A stretch of DNA of 64,000 nucleotides, from NCBI GenBank assembly GCA_029891345.1, contig CM056994.1, positions 221,692,491-221,756,490 of the forward strand, written 5' to 3'. This DNA comes from Dryococelus australis. Its lineage: Eukaryota > Arthropoda > Insecta > Phasmatodea > Phasmatidae. The position numbers were made by a program, and so were the translations under genes. The notes beneath the pieces were generated by a model. That model did no database searches, was not told the origin of the DNA, and worked only from the letters and a program-made list of their open reading frames with translations. This document shows positions 1 through 11,519 of the stretch, piece after piece; position 1 is the stretch's first letter, and every line of letters starts with the position of its first letter.

Positions 1-2382
1 TGTGTGTTTGTCTCACCCATGCATACTTACAAAACACTTTCATTACTAAACATTGCACTTTGAATAACTGGAGGTAAGCTGGGTTCTGACGCTACAAAAT
101 TACTTATGATTCCAGTGATATGGTTTCTTTTACTATGCCAAGATACAATTTGTGCCAGAAATGAATTTATGTTAACCTCGGACATGACTAGCCAGTTCCA
201 GTGGGTGATTCCCCCTAGCATATAACTCAACTCGCACACTTCTAGATGGATGACTTCATGGTGTACGAGGACACAGTCTCCACAAGGAAAGGAATCTACA
301 GCCACTACGGTGAACTATAAATTTTTTTCTGGAGACAGGGCACGGGGAATGAGAAATGAAATTACCACGTGCGTTTACTCTCATCACTTACGCCTACTCG
401 TCAGGACGCATCCCCGAACCACGTTATGTGTGGCAACGGTCAATACGCATAGCAGGCTAGGACCGATATAATACCGCCGTACAAAACAATACAAAATATC
501 ACTGGGTGAACATGGGGCACGACATGAAATAGGCAAATAAACACGTGGATGCATGAAAAGATTCTTAGATTGTGCGGATGACACTGGATGTTCCTAACGG
601 ACCACGTGTGCAAATGAAAAATGCATTATTTCTCTTGAAATTCAATAAAATCCCATTAGCAAAAATGATAACGGCATTCGGCAAATTATTCTTTGTGTGA
701 TGCGAGCATACAAAAGCTCCTAGCATGCCTAATGGAGGGAAAATCCAGACATATGAAGTGACTATATGGTCATACACAAAAAGCATCAAACATGAAAAAT
801 TATAAGAACCCTGAATAAAACACAATGATTCTCATACATACACTCGCAATTAGGCTACCGCCCGGTGGCAAGCTCTCTCAACTCTCCTTCACCCAACCAA
901 CTCCTTTTCCACTCCCTTCCTGAATTTACCAACCCCTCTCACAGATACCAATTCCTCCCTCAACACATTCCACTCCCTCACAGACCTCACAAGCATGGAC
1001 TGCCTACCCCGCTCCGTTCTCCTCCACACCCTCTGAAGCTTCTCACTGTTGTTTCCTCTTCCCCTAAACACCCCCTTACTTAGCCTGCAGTGTAGCCCTC
1101 CCCATACTCCCTCTTCATTCACCATCCTGTACATCCTGACTAACCGTTCAACTTTCCTCCTGTCCTTCAATGAGCTCCACCCCATTTCTTTCATCATCAC
1201 TGTTGGCCTATAGTTCCCTTCTTCCTCATCATCCTGCCCTTGCCTTCTCCACCTACCCTTCACCCATCTTGCTGCCTTTCTCTGCACCTTTTCCAGTTCT
1301 CGCACCTCCACCTCCACATACGGGTCCCATACTGCTGCAGCATATTCTAACAGTGACCGTACCATTGTGCCATACGCCTTCTCCTTCACCTCACTGTTGA
1401 CTCCATTCAGCACCCTTCCCACAATACACAAAACCCTGAAAAAAATTACGGCGCACATGAAATTACAAGAAATAACCCTCTAAGTGAAGTGATGGCGCAG
1501 ATACGGACTTGGCGGCTGCAAAACACGTGGCCGTGAGTGATGTGGCCGTAAAACCATTAAACATGACCAAAACCCTTAAATATGCACATACAAATATTAC
1601 CCTTACCATTGCTTTTCACAATTAAGCAGAAGTTACAAGAAAATACCCTTAACATGGGTGGATGGCGCCTGATTTACAAGTCGCACGGCCCGTGTGGCCT
1701 CTCCGACATTCTCTTCTCTCATTACGTTTTAAGTTCCAAAAAGCCACAAGGGCTGCAAATTAATTAGTTAAGCGGAAGTATAATGCTGGGGATGTCTGGC
1801 AAAACGTACGCAAAGCAAAGGTTAACCGGTATACTAAAAGTGAGTTATTGTAATCTACATCAGTGCAAAAAGTTTTTAGTGTGTACGTGGCAGAGTCTTA
1901 CCTCGCCAGTTCTCCTAGAACGACTGCCCAGAGGCAGGGGTCACGCAGAGCTACCATGGCTGCCTACGAGGTTCACAAAAGTGGAAGTGCTATGCACACA
2001 ACGTAAAAATATTAATGTATTAAATGGCACATAAGATGTTTTAATACAGAATTATCAAAGCAAATGTAAATCTAAAATACTGTTACTCTATAAATGTCTT
2101 TTGAAGGTGTTATTGCCTGAATATCAGTGTCCAGCTCTTCAGCGCAACCCACATTTTGAATTTGAAACATAAACATTTCACAACAATGAGAAAATAACAC
2201 TTTTGACACTTTAGAACATAGTTTTGGCCCTGGAAAAGAAAATTCATGACACTGAAAATAATTATCCCATTTTGGGAAAGTCCATGGTCGTGACATCTGC
2301 ATGCACGTGCTTACCCACGTGGCACTTAGCTATGAGTGCCCGTCATGGTCTGACTGCCACTGGCTCTTAGCCGTCGTCATGT
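1..2382 (-). mobile_element. LTR-like repeat, copy A (cut by the window start and by a LINE insertion)
   Basis: This block aligns in order with 5262-7080 (copy B). Shared stretches include the segment around 185-470 versus 5465-5785, the 'cttacctcgccag' block at 1898 versus 6599, and the 'gccactggct..tagcc' block near 2354 versus 7053. Copy A is interrupted at 832-1436 by a LINE fragment that copy B lacks. Copy B ends next to the polypurine-like tract of a minus-strand Ty3/gypsy pol, so the repeat is inferred to be that family's LTR, and copy A, with no pol beside it, would be a solo LTR. About 1.8 kb is long for an LTR, so an unrelated interspersed repeat remains possible. No open reading frame of note lies in it. 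Confidence 0.5.
832..1436 (-). mobile_element. CR1-like LINE, 5'-truncated 3' end (RT C-terminus)
   Basis: On the minus strand an open frame ending at 889 reads LLEYAAAVWDP, LEKVQRKAARWVKG and MGWSSLKDRRK. This is the region downstream of reverse transcriptase that ends many Jockey/CR1-group LINE ORF2 proteins. The same protein is encoded at 43855-44450 (minus) and 34683-35035 (plus). After the stop codon the copy ends in a GTAGCCTAATTGCGAGTG block and a short TATG-type tail, shared with the other two copies. It is inserted in the LTR-like copy A, because the corresponding place in copy B near 6110-6140 has no LINE. It is 5'-truncated, as is usual for LINEs, and cannot be autonomous. Confidence 0.85.
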
Positions 2383-2569
2383 GTTATTAGTAGGAACAGT
2401 TTAATGCAAGTGGTGTTTTACATAAAAGCAGTGAAATATTTGCAAAAAACTTATTAACTGTTTTATGCATATGCCATTTCTATTTACAAATATCAGTGTG
2501 TATAAGAAGTCATTAAAATTTTTTTTTAATGCAGGTGCATGTACAGTCAGTAACTACTACCATGTGTAC

Positions 2570-2630
2570 CTTCAGTGGCGAGTGCCATCATGGGCTGGCT
2601 GTGGCTGGCCCTTGGCCGGCGTCAAAAGGA
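2570..2630. repeat. short third match to the LTR-like repeat end
   Basis: The segment with 'gagtgccatcatggg' and 'ggccggcgtcaaaagg' resembles the ends of copies A (near 2335-2380) and B (near 7045-7078). It is probably a fragment or local duplication. The match is short and imperfect. Confidence 0.3.
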
Positions 2631-2639
2631 ACACGGTAA

Positions 2640-3839
2640 TAATTTCTGTTAGTGATAGGAGTATGTTTTTTAGTTTTAGTTATTGTCAGGGTAACAGTTG
2701 TTGTCTTTTTTTTTCATTTTCATTCACAAATCTTATTTTGACACCAGTAAAATTCATGTTTCTAGAAATTGAACTTATTCTTTCCTGTGTAGATAGGAAT
2801 GTTATTCGGTATATTCTGGTTATTCCAAGTCTGTTCAATAAACAGAAGAGTTGTTTAAGGTAAAGATCCGTGGTAATTTTACTTACCATAGAGAACAAGT
2901 TCCAGATTTTTCTTCCTGGTATTGGTAAGTGTGCAATAGTAAATGTGAAATTAGCAAAAATGATTGGATTATTCTGTATTTTGACGGTTCACAGTTGTCT
3001 GGCATGTAGGTTATACACATAGGTGTAACCAAAGATCCCCAAGTCTCAAATGCCAATCTCAGCTGAGTTACACAAAATTATTTCCTATCAACACAACCTA
3101 CCCAATTCCCCTCAACTAAATTACAAGTGTAAGTGTGCACACTCAAGACTACACACACACTTATACAATGCTGTTAGAGACATAAAATGTACATCCAATA
3201 TACTTGCATTGGGTCGCTAAATTGTATTAAATGTGCGAATACCTTTACAAACCAATCTTTAGTGTATAAAACATCATTCACAAGGTATATTTATGCCATG
3301 ACGATAGGGTTTTTCAGGAAAACAACCCAGCAATCAAACCGTGTTTGGACAACATGTAATTCTGTTTAATTTCTCAAGCCTTACCTTGTCTATAATCACG
3401 AGAGGATACTACTACATAACATATTACTAGTAAAATACATATTATACATATGGTAGATCATAGAAAATGACATTCACAGACTGTGTTTAAAAACAGGTGC
3501 CGTATAACGCTATGTTGCATTAGGATACACAGTGACCAATAATGCACAAAAGACATGAAATAAATGTGCATCGAAATTGGTTGATGTCACAGTTCAGGAA
3601 TTGTATTATAAGAATGTGCGCCATTCAAGTAACGTCTGCAGAAGTGCTGTTTGGCATGTATTTTATTGCAATTCATTTTCTTTAATGTGTTTAAATCTAA
3701 TAATTGTATAAAATTACCAGTATTTCTGAAGTACTATATGCATGCAAAACGTTAAATTAGACTATTTGTGTGGCGATTTGAGTGTCTATGCAGTGTCGTT
3801 TCATAATCTACGTTGTATGAATGATGATTAGGTGAGTAT
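2640..3839. other. no gene recognised; AT-rich spacer
   Basis: No coding signal was found. The last ~300 bases (about 3540-3840) are loosely similar to 53170-53440, which also lies just upstream of a foldback element. The duplicated unit may therefore extend beyond the element's inverted repeats. Confidence 0.4.
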
Positions 3840-4158
3840 GTAATTAAATTAAATTTCACTATTGTGGTGAGGGCTGTGAGATCAGGGAAATTGTGAGGTA
3901 AAACGTACAAAATATATATGTAATCTTAACATTTATCACGAAAACACGTTAAATTGAAAAAAAACTTAACCGAACAATACCTAAATGCAGAATATTACAA
4001 ATGATATTCAAGCATAGCATTTTGTAGTACGTCACCGCTAGTGATATCAAATGAGGAAGACCTTAGGGTACCTAATTAAACCAAAATTCTTGATAGGTTG
4101 TAGTTGTTATTCTGTATTAATGATGTTCAAGCATAGCCCCTTCTCACTTAAAATACTG

Positions 4159-4463
4159 GAGGCAGCGGTGGCACAGTGGCTAGCGCACTCTCCTCCCACC
4201 ATGGCAATCCGGGTTCGATCCCTGGCGGGTTCACTCCCAGATTTTCAAATGTGGAAATCGTGCTGGACGATGCCGCTTGCCGGCAGGTTTTCTCTGGGTA
4301 CTCCTGTTTCCCTCACCATTGCATTCCAGCACCGCTCCATCCTAGGGTCTCATTTCAAGTCATATTCAGGGACAACGGCCACCTATAGGTCCCAACTGGA
4401 AACCCAGTCACTCTGAGGGTGTTGCCTCACCCTGGGTCCACCCCTCATACACATTTATTAAAT
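4159..4463 (+). mobile_element. tRNA-derived SINE with perfect 13 bp target-site duplications
   Basis: The head contains an A-box-like GTGGCACAGTGGCTAGCGC near 4168 and a B-box GGGTTCGATCCC near 4210, spaced as in a tRNA gene. A non-tRNA body follows (TTTTCTCTGGGTACTCCTG... CACCATTGCATTCCAGCACC), with a short AT-rich tail. The flanks ACTTAAAATACTG at 4146-4158 and 4464-4476 are identical. The empty site is visible in the neighbouring tandem unit near 4664-4680 (acttaaaaatactgtacaag), so the insertion interrupted one core unit of the foldback element. A second, older copy of this SINE is at 40258-40460. It would be transcribed by RNA polymerase III and moved by a LINE's enzymes. Confidence 0.9.
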
Positions 4464-4475
4464 ACTTAAAATACT

Positions 4476-4860
4476 GTACAAGTGTAGCCAAACATTACGC
4501 ACCAAGCAAGAGTCCCAGTGCCTGCAAAGGAGTGAATCCCTAAAACAGAGATTCTAGGTGCGCCACGCCAGCTTTCTTATTCAAGTAGTGACAGCGAAGT
4601 AGTTACGCATCAGCGAAGTTTGGAGTTTCCCAGAAATGATTTTCCAGCGTAACTCCCTCGTACTTAAAAATACTGTACAAGCGTAACCAAACATTATGCA
4701 CTGAGCCAGAGTCCCAGCGCCAGGAGTGATTTAAATCCCCAAAACAGTGATTCAACCTCAACTGCTTTCTTCTTCAGGTAATAACAACGAAGCTGTCACG
4801 CATCAGGGAATCTTGGAGTTTCCCCAGAAATTAATTGAAAGCATAGCCCATTCGCACTGA
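4476..4860 (+). repeat. two tandem ~190 bp core units of the foldback element
   Basis: Units 4476-4665 and 4666-4860 each read 'tgtacaagygta(g/a)ccaaacatta', then 'agagtcccag', 'aatcccyaaaacag', 'cgcatcag' and 'ttggagtttccc', and end in a 'gcactgaaaa/cttaaaaa' junction. The same unit occurs near 21063-21240, twice at 53650-54010, and inverted near 55530-55815. Confidence 0.8.
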
Positions 4861-5164
4861 AAAATTATGTGTGTGTGTGGCTGTGTGTATTGGTAATATT
4901 GTGAATTTAATTACTGTTTGGGTAGGTAGTTTTGCAATTTTATGTAACCTATTTTCATGCTAATTGTGATATAATCGTAATATTGTATCACAAAAACATG
5001 TTTTATTGCAAAAATATCCACCCAGGCAATACCTAAATAGACAATATTACCAATACAGGAAATTACAAACACAATAGTGGTGAGGGCTATGAAGTGGACG
5101 GAAATTGCAGAGTATAATTTTATCAAGAAAACATTGATGCCGTCAGGTGAGACACGAGATGAAT

Positions 5165-7080
5165 GATGACACAAATACTTACTGGTAATTTGGGTGCCAG
5201 CGGTGCTTCCCAATCAACGCACTATTGGGACTCAGGGTTCTCAGTGATGCTATGGGTTCTGTGTATCTCTCTCACCAGTGCATACTTACAAACACGTAGG
5301 CAATAATAAGCTTTTACTAAACTTTACTTGAAAAACACTTAATAAAATTTATGTGGCTAGAACAGTGTCACTACTGAATAAAAGAGGTAAGTTCACTGTG
5401 AGACTTGTTTTATTGTTACTATGCATACACATCAATACGCCAATGAAATTATAATTATCTTGGTCATGACTAGATAATTCCGCTTGGGTGCTCCCAAGCC
5501 CGCAATTAATCTAGCGCATACCTAGATGGATGATCTCACCAAGGTGCACGAAAACACAGCCTTCACAAGGGAAGAGGGCCGGCAGCCGCTAGGGTGGACT
5601 GATGGTTTTACCCTAAAGACAGGACACTGTGAATTACAAATGAAATCATTGACACATTAACACGTGTGACTACTCAGCATCACTAACGCAAACTCGTTGG
5701 AGCTTGCCCTCCAGCACATGGGTAGTGTGATGACGGGCCTATACACAGAGCCGGCTACGACGGGAATATTGCACCGTACATTAACTACCAAATTACATAA
5801 ACCCTCAAAAGATACATGAAACAAGATGGGACATGACTTGAATATTCACAATAAACACACACATGTGTGAAAACAAGTTTAGATGGCGCAGATTCCGCTG
5901 GATGAAGTTTGTAGCGGACCACGTGGTGCAGGTGAAATTTCAATATTTCTGCATGGAAACGGCAAATTAAATTCAGACAAAATATTATTCTTGCTGAAAA
6001 TGTTATTCTCTTTACGACTGAAGTGGTTACAAGCTAGTAGCTGATGGTAAAATCAAACATTAACATGACTGTATGGTCAAGTACAAAAGCATCAATATAC
6101 GTGAAATTACACGGAACCCTGACAAAATTTCACATAGAACCCTTAGTAAAATAATGCACATATAATGTTACATAAATAAGATCTCAAAATGCAATGATGG
6201 CGTACACAAATACTTCGCGTCAGTCAGCCACACGGTTATACGCAATCTGCCATAAAATATTTAAACATGAAAACTATCCTCAAATATATACATAAAAACA
6301 AAGCCCTTAAAATTGTGAGTAGCAATAATGCAGAAATGACAATGAAACGCCATAAACATATGCAGATGGCGACTGATTCAAGTTGCGTGGGTCGCGTGAC
6401 CTCTCCGACATCTTTCTACACCTTCTCCTCGATTAAGTTAAAAATGCCACAAGGGTGCAATAAATTAATAAAGCGGAAGCATAATGCTGGGGAAAATGTC
6501 TGGCAAAACGTATGCAAGCAAACGTTAACTGGTAAATAGATTGACTATGGAAATCTAAATCAGTGAGTAAAAGTTGTAGTGCGTACGTGGCAGTGTCTTA
6601 CCTCGCCAGATCTCCTCGAGAGACTGTCCAGAAACAAGCATCGCACGGATCTACCACGGCCACCTACGGGGTTCACATAAGTGAAAGTGCTATGCAAGCC
6701 AAATAAAATACTTTTTTACTGTAAATAAAATAACACAAATTAAATTAAATATTGTTTTACATTTTTATGATTTTCTTATGGATTTTCATATTAATTTAGT
6801 GTATCTTTATGAAGGCGTTTATTCCGGAATATTACTGTTCTTAATCTCGGTGCCATGGGCACTTTGAATTTTATAACCAAACAATTTAAAAATTAGCAAC
6901 AAACACTAGAAAACATTTTAAGATATATTAAACACTGCAAATACAATATAACACATTTTACAATGAAAAATAAGATTTATCCACATGGGAGTTCAGAATG
7001 ATTATTGGCCTCTTTGCGCATATGCGGGACACATGACACGCTTGTGGTGAGTGCCACTGGCTGTTAGCCTGCGTCAAACA
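5165..7080 (-). mobile_element. LTR-like repeat, copy B, beside a minus-strand Ty3/gypsy pol
   Basis: Homologous to copy A (1-2382) but without the LINE insertion. Read on the minus strand it would start TGTTTGACGC at 7080, directly after a purine-rich GAGGGAGGG tract (plus strand 7081-7089). That is the arrangement of a polypurine tract followed by a 3' LTR. The far end near 5165-5262 could not be fixed because copy A is cut by the window edge. LTR identity is an inference from position. Confidence 0.5.
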
Positions 7081-7650
7081 CCCTCCCTCAAAGGCCAAGA
7101 TGGTGCGAACAATGCAATATTGCTCTGGCGGGCTCTGCCCGGCTGGTTGCCGATTGAGGGCAAAGAAAACATGGCCTCGGAGGTCATCTGTTTCTTCGGC
7201 GTTTGCAGGGGGTGGGGTGTAGGCAGGAACAACAATGTGGGTACGTGGTGGTGACTCGACTCGCCTCTTGCGAGTGCTGTGTTGCACTTTTTTGACACTT
7301 GACGTCATACTCACTGCCCTACTATTCTCCCCAAAACCTTTCAAACTCTCTTGCCCTGCTTGGCTCTCCCCTGCGGGAACTGGAAAGCATCTGAAAGACG
7401 TCTCACCTTCACAAATGGTATCAAAATTTAAGTTTACACTTTGGTTACAACCAAATTCAGCTGTGCCCTGGGGAAGCACGTTAAAAAACAACTAACTGGC
7501 AATAATTTTGTTGATATTTACGTGTACAATTATGTTACCATTTTCTCCATGTACACTTGGAAACACCTTTTATTCACTCTGATTTGTTGTGTTGTTGCAC
7601 GCATTAAGAGAAAAACCCAGAAACTGTGTTGCGGTACTACTTGTTTCCAC
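7081..7650 (-). pseudogene. C-terminal tail of a Ty3/gypsy pol polyprotein (degenerate)
   Basis: A minus-strand frame continues between the integrase relic and the presumed LTR. It is rich in basic and proline residues (STRKRRVESPPRTH, VPAYTPPPANAEET, NRQPAGQSPPEQY), which is typical of the tail after the integrase in Ty3/gypsy elements. No catalytic domain is visible in it. The frame reads on into the repeat, so the true protein end is unclear. Confidence 0.45.
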
Positions 7651-9160
7651 CTACTCACTATTAGGTGATGAGTGTTCTGTTGGTGCAAAACCCTTAAATG
7701 ACAGTTCATTACTTTGGCTATGTGTTCCCGTGTTAGTGTTGTTGCTCTCTTCACTGTACATGTTGACATTTCCCTGTGTACTCCCTGGCGAAATTCTCCG
7801 AACTCGCTGCCGTAACAGGCGAAACGTCTTCTCCTTGTCTCTCTTCCCTGCAGGCGGTCGAACTATACCCATGTCATCATGGTGCCGTTTTGTGACATGT
7901 TTGGGTCCCAACTCCACTATATAAGTGGAATTTCCCATCTTTTCCACCACTCTCACAGGGCCCTGTCCATCTAGGTGCCAGTCTAGCACAGTACCATTAC
8001 ACCCCAGCCAGTAACAGGTTCTCTCTTACATACACATACATCCCGGGTACAAGTTTGGGTGGCAGCCTCTTGCTATCCGGTACCCACACATTACAATAAC
8101 TGAGCTGGTTCAACCTGGCTTCTTCATGCATTTGCGCCTGGTGTTCGGCGATTTGTTCAGGTGGTCTGGGCGGATTTTCGCGGGGTTCTCCGGGGGCACG
8201 GAGTTCGCGACCTTGTACCATCTCAGCGGGTGTTTTCCCGGTTGACACATTCACTCAATTCCGTAGGCAAAACATTACGTCCAGGATTAATTCAGCCCAC
8301 CTAGTGTGATCTTCGCCTAACCGGACACGTAATTGGAACTTAACTTCTTGGTTACATCTCTCGGTTGGGTTAGCCCTGCAATGTTAGGCTGGTGTGGTAA
8401 GGTGTTCTGTTCCCCACCTGGTACAGTTCTCCCTCCATTTTCACCTTAAAACTGTGTTCCAAAGTCTGTCAACAAATACTCGGGGTGTCCTCACCTCGGG
8501 AAAAACTTGTTCTGCATTACTTGTGCAACTGTGTGTGCACGAACATTGCCGACTGGAAATGCCTCGGTCCAACGGGTAAACAAATCCGTTGCAACAACCA
8601 GAAATCTTTTCCCAGTTTTCGTACGTGTGTACGGGCCCATGATGTCGATAGCTACTGTTTTGAATGGCTCGGTTGGCAACCTTGGCTGTTGTGGAGCATC
8701 GCCGTTTGCTCTCCGTGGCTTACGGGTGTTACACATGATGCAGCTCTGTACATGTTTCTGGACATCTTCCTGAATCTCTGGCCAGTGAAAAAATTTCTGC
8801 ACCTTTTTCGTGTTTGCTCAAATCCCGGGTGTCCATGCTCCAAACTGTTGTGTGCATACTTTTAACACAACTTCCCGTTTCTCTTTTGGTACATACATCC
8901 ACCATCGCATACAATTACCAGGTGGTTTGGTTTGTATTTCTCTGTCCACTACCCTCCAGTGTTCTGTGTAACGTGTGGTACAGTGTTGTCCGCGTTGCGC
9001 AGCATCTGGGGAATTTTCTTGTGCCATATGTACCTCTTTTAACACGTCAACGTATATTCAAGGAAACAAGTTCGCCAGGTTGTGTGGCAACAATGTTTTG
9101 TACAACGAGTATTGCACTGCCTGTACCCCCGTGCTGGTTATCGATGTCACATGACGGCCG
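7651..9160 (-). pseudogene. Ty3/gypsy integrase relic (piece 1, minus strand)
   Basis: Read from 9160 downwards, the fragments give a pre-integrase linker, then the zinc-binding HHCC region (LEHGHPGFEQTRKR and CIMCNTRK). The catalytic core follows: first Asp in VAIDIMGPYTRTKTG near 8645, second Asp in LLTDFGTQF near 8465, and Glu in NPTERCNQEV near 8361. Then come NVSTGKTPAEMVQGREL and a C-terminal GPVRVVEKMGNSTYIVEL module. All three DDE residues are visible, but they fall in different reading frames, so the gene is dead. No protease or RT precedes it on this strand; at about 9160 it meets the plus-strand piece of the same family. Confidence 0.85.
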
Positions 9161-9165
9161 CCCCC

Positions 9166-9590
9166 TGTCAGGCAGATCACACAGTCGCCGCTGCAGCCAG
9201 AAAACCTGCCCGCTACCTGCTCAAGAGTGTTGCAAGTGACTGACAATACTGTGAAAGTGCTGAGAGTATGTGTACAGATTGAAGGGAAAAATGTCACAGC
9301 CATAATTGACAATGCCGCTGCTCACAATTTTGTGCGTGAGGGTTTGAAATAAGCGATAACAACTAAGGTGCCACCAAGACGTCTGCAATTCGCTACCACA
9401 CACCAACAGGGAGAAGCAAAAAGTATTATGCACGTAACGGTAGGAATCAGAGATATGTGTACCAAGTGTGATGTCTACATTGTACCAGACTTGTGCAAAG
9501 AAGTGATTTTGGAATTGCCATGGCTTGTTGACAATCACGCCATGATAGAACCGCACCTGAATCATCTGCACGTGGGGACACGTGGCTGAT
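9166..9590 (+). pseudogene. Ty3/gypsy retropepsin relic (piece 2, plus strand)
   Basis: The frame reads VKVLRVCVQIEGKNVTAI, then IIDNAAAHNFV, a stop, and then VYIVPDLCKEVILELPWL and DNHAMIEPHLNHLHVG. This is the fold of a retroviral-type aspartic protease at the start of pol. The catalytic Asp-Thr/Ser-Gly is replaced by Asp-Asn-Ala (near 9322), so even without the stop codons it would not be expected to cleave. The sequence just upstream has the look of the end of gag but no clear zinc knuckle. Confidence 0.75.
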
Positions 9591-9849
9591 GGACTGTTTA
9601 CGCCCTGAGAGCAACACCACCAACAACATTAACTGCTGTGCCCGCTTGCTAACTTCGAGAACGAGGTACCCGCCACACATAAGCAACGCCTGCAACATCT
9701 GCAGGACCAGTAAGCCAGTGTGTTCCACACTGAGGGAAAGCTGCAGCGCACCGATGTCATGGAGCACGCAATCGTCACAATGCATGAGGACCCGGTGTAC
9801 TCCAAGCCATGAGACCCAGGTATTTTCTTTCGCAGTGTCTTCAACCAGC

Positions 9850-10915
9850 AGGTATGTGAAATGCTCAATGATAATGTTATTGAACCTACACAAGGTCTCT
9901 ATAATTCAGATATTACCCTTGCTCCAAAGAAGATGGTGAATGGCGATTCTGTGTCGATTTCCATCCCCTCAACAAAGTTACAGTAAACATGCCGTCACCA
10001 GTCATAAACATGAAAGACACTCTGTCAACATTAGGACCAGCTTCCGTATTCACATCACTTGATTTAAAGTCTGGAATTTGGCAAGGGCCTATCCGCCCAC
10101 AAGACAGAAAGAAAACAGCCTTCACTACCCCAGATGGATGTAGATTTCAGTTTGTAGCAATGCTATTTGGTTTAAAGTGTGCCCCTGCAATGTTTCAGAC
10201 TTAATGGTTAATGTATTGGATGGATTTATTGGAGACTTTGCGATGGTGTATTTGGATGATGTACTTGTTTGGTCTAACAGCTGGGAAGAGCACTTGCACC
10301 ATGTGCGCCTTGTGTTTGAACGGCTCAAACATAATAAATTTATGTATAAAGTGGAAAAGTTTAAGTTGGGTGTGAGAAGAATGGAATTTCTAGGACATTA
10401 TGTAACAGCAAACTGACACGAACCAGAACAACTACACATAGAGGACATCCAAAACAAACCCACATCCAGATCACGTAAACAGGTCAGGAAATTATTTGGT
10501 CTGATTAACTGGTTAAGGGAATTTGTGCCAAATTTTTCCGTAATCACTGCACCGTTAACTGATTTGTTGTGTTAGAAAAGTATATTTGTCTGGACACTTC
10601 AAGCCGATCAACCATTTAAAGGCATTAAAATTGCATTTCAGAACTGTAATCCGCTGTCTAGATTCAACCCAGAGTTACCCATAGTTGTACAAACAGATGC
10701 CAGTCAAGAAGGCATTGGTGCCATGTTGAATCAGGAGGGAACACATGGGGAAAAACATATTAGTTACCACAGTGCAAAGTTCGGGGATGCAGAACGTAAA
10801 TATCACGTTGATGAACAAGAATGTTTGGCCATTGTACATGCATTGCGGAAGTACCGGCCGTATTTGCTAGGAAGGCAGTTTATGACAACCAATATCTTGT
10901 ATTGTTAGAGGGAAT
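9850..10915 (+). pseudogene. Ty3/gypsy reverse transcriptase and RNase H relic
   Basis: Successive frames show the RT fingers (NDNVIEPTQGLYNSDITLAP), motif A with its Asp (VFTSLDLKSGIWQ), KTAFTTPDGCRFQF, LFGLKCAPAMFQ, and the catalytic YLDD box (AMVYLDDVLVW, YLDD codons at 10249-10260). The thumb with RRMEFLGHYV follows, then RNase H (VVQTDASQEGIGAML and YHVDEQECLAIVHALRKYR). The domain order is that of Ty3/gypsy pol. Several in-frame stops and frameshifts (for example near 10200, 10414 and 10576) break it. The active-site residues of both RT and RNase H are still readable. Confidence 0.9.
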
Positions 10916-10922
10916 GCATAAC

Positions 10923-11510
10923 GGGAAAAGCAAACTTGCCCACTGAGTGCTGTTACTGCAGGAGTACGATTTCAAGGTAGAACACGTGGCGGGAAAAACC
11001 AACAAGGTCGCGGACACCTTGTCCAGGAATCCTTGCCCGAATCTAAAGGTAACTGATGATGCGGAGTGCGAAGAGGTGCTACCACCTTGCCATGCAATAC
11101 TAACGGCAGAAACACAAACTCTCTGTATACAAAACATTGTTAACACACCACCTGGCGAACTTGTTCCTGTGAACGTACGGGACGTGTTTGAGAGGTACAT
11201 ACTGCACAAGAAAATTCCCCAGATGCTGTGCAGTGCCGACAATACTGTGCCACACGTTACACAGAACACTGGAGGGTAGTGGACAAAGAAATACAAGCCA
11301 AACCACCTGGTAATTGTGTGCTATGATGGACGTATGTACCGAAAGAGAAACAGGAACTTGTGTTAAAGTATGCACATGACAGTTTGGAGCATGGACATCC
11401 GGGATCCGAGCAAACGTGAAGTAACGTGCAGAAATGTTTTCACTGGCCAGGGATTCAGGGAGTCGTCAGGAAACATGTACAGATCTGAATCACATATAAT
11501 ACACATAACC
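10923..11510 (+). pseudogene. Ty3/gypsy RNase H end and integrase N-terminus, truncated by the Tigger relic
   Basis: The frame LLLQEYDFKVEHVAGKTNKVADTLSRNPC is the typical end of RNase H. A linker and the start of the integrase zinc region follow (EHGHPG-like, near 11390). The part 11086-11500 matches the minus strand of 8720-9160 closely, showing that both pieces come from one family. Homology stops near 11510 and a transposase relic starts. Confidence 0.8.
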
Positions 11511-11519
11511 CGTGATTTA

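Larger units (their letters stand above)
3840..5160 (+). mobile_element. foldback-type element, copy 1 (right inverted repeat missing, SINE inside)
   Basis: This copy has the same parts in the same order as 53445-54400. An arm segment with 'gtgagggctgtgagatcagggaaatt' lies near 3865. Tandem core units of about 190 bp follow at 4476-4860. An inner segment near 4890-5110 carries 'aacatgttttattgcaaaa' and 'aatagtggtgagggctatgaa'. The outermost left arm and the whole right arm are absent or unrecognisable. No protein is encoded. It is non-autonomous; the class is inferred from the complete copy. Confidence 0.65.

Noticed and set aside
831..1440. 'AACCCTGAA' at 807-815 and 1432-1440 as a target-site duplication of the LINE fragment
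   Set aside because: The first copy lies 25 bases away from the LINE tail, and the second overlaps sequence shared with the LINE itself, so the match is probably coincidental.
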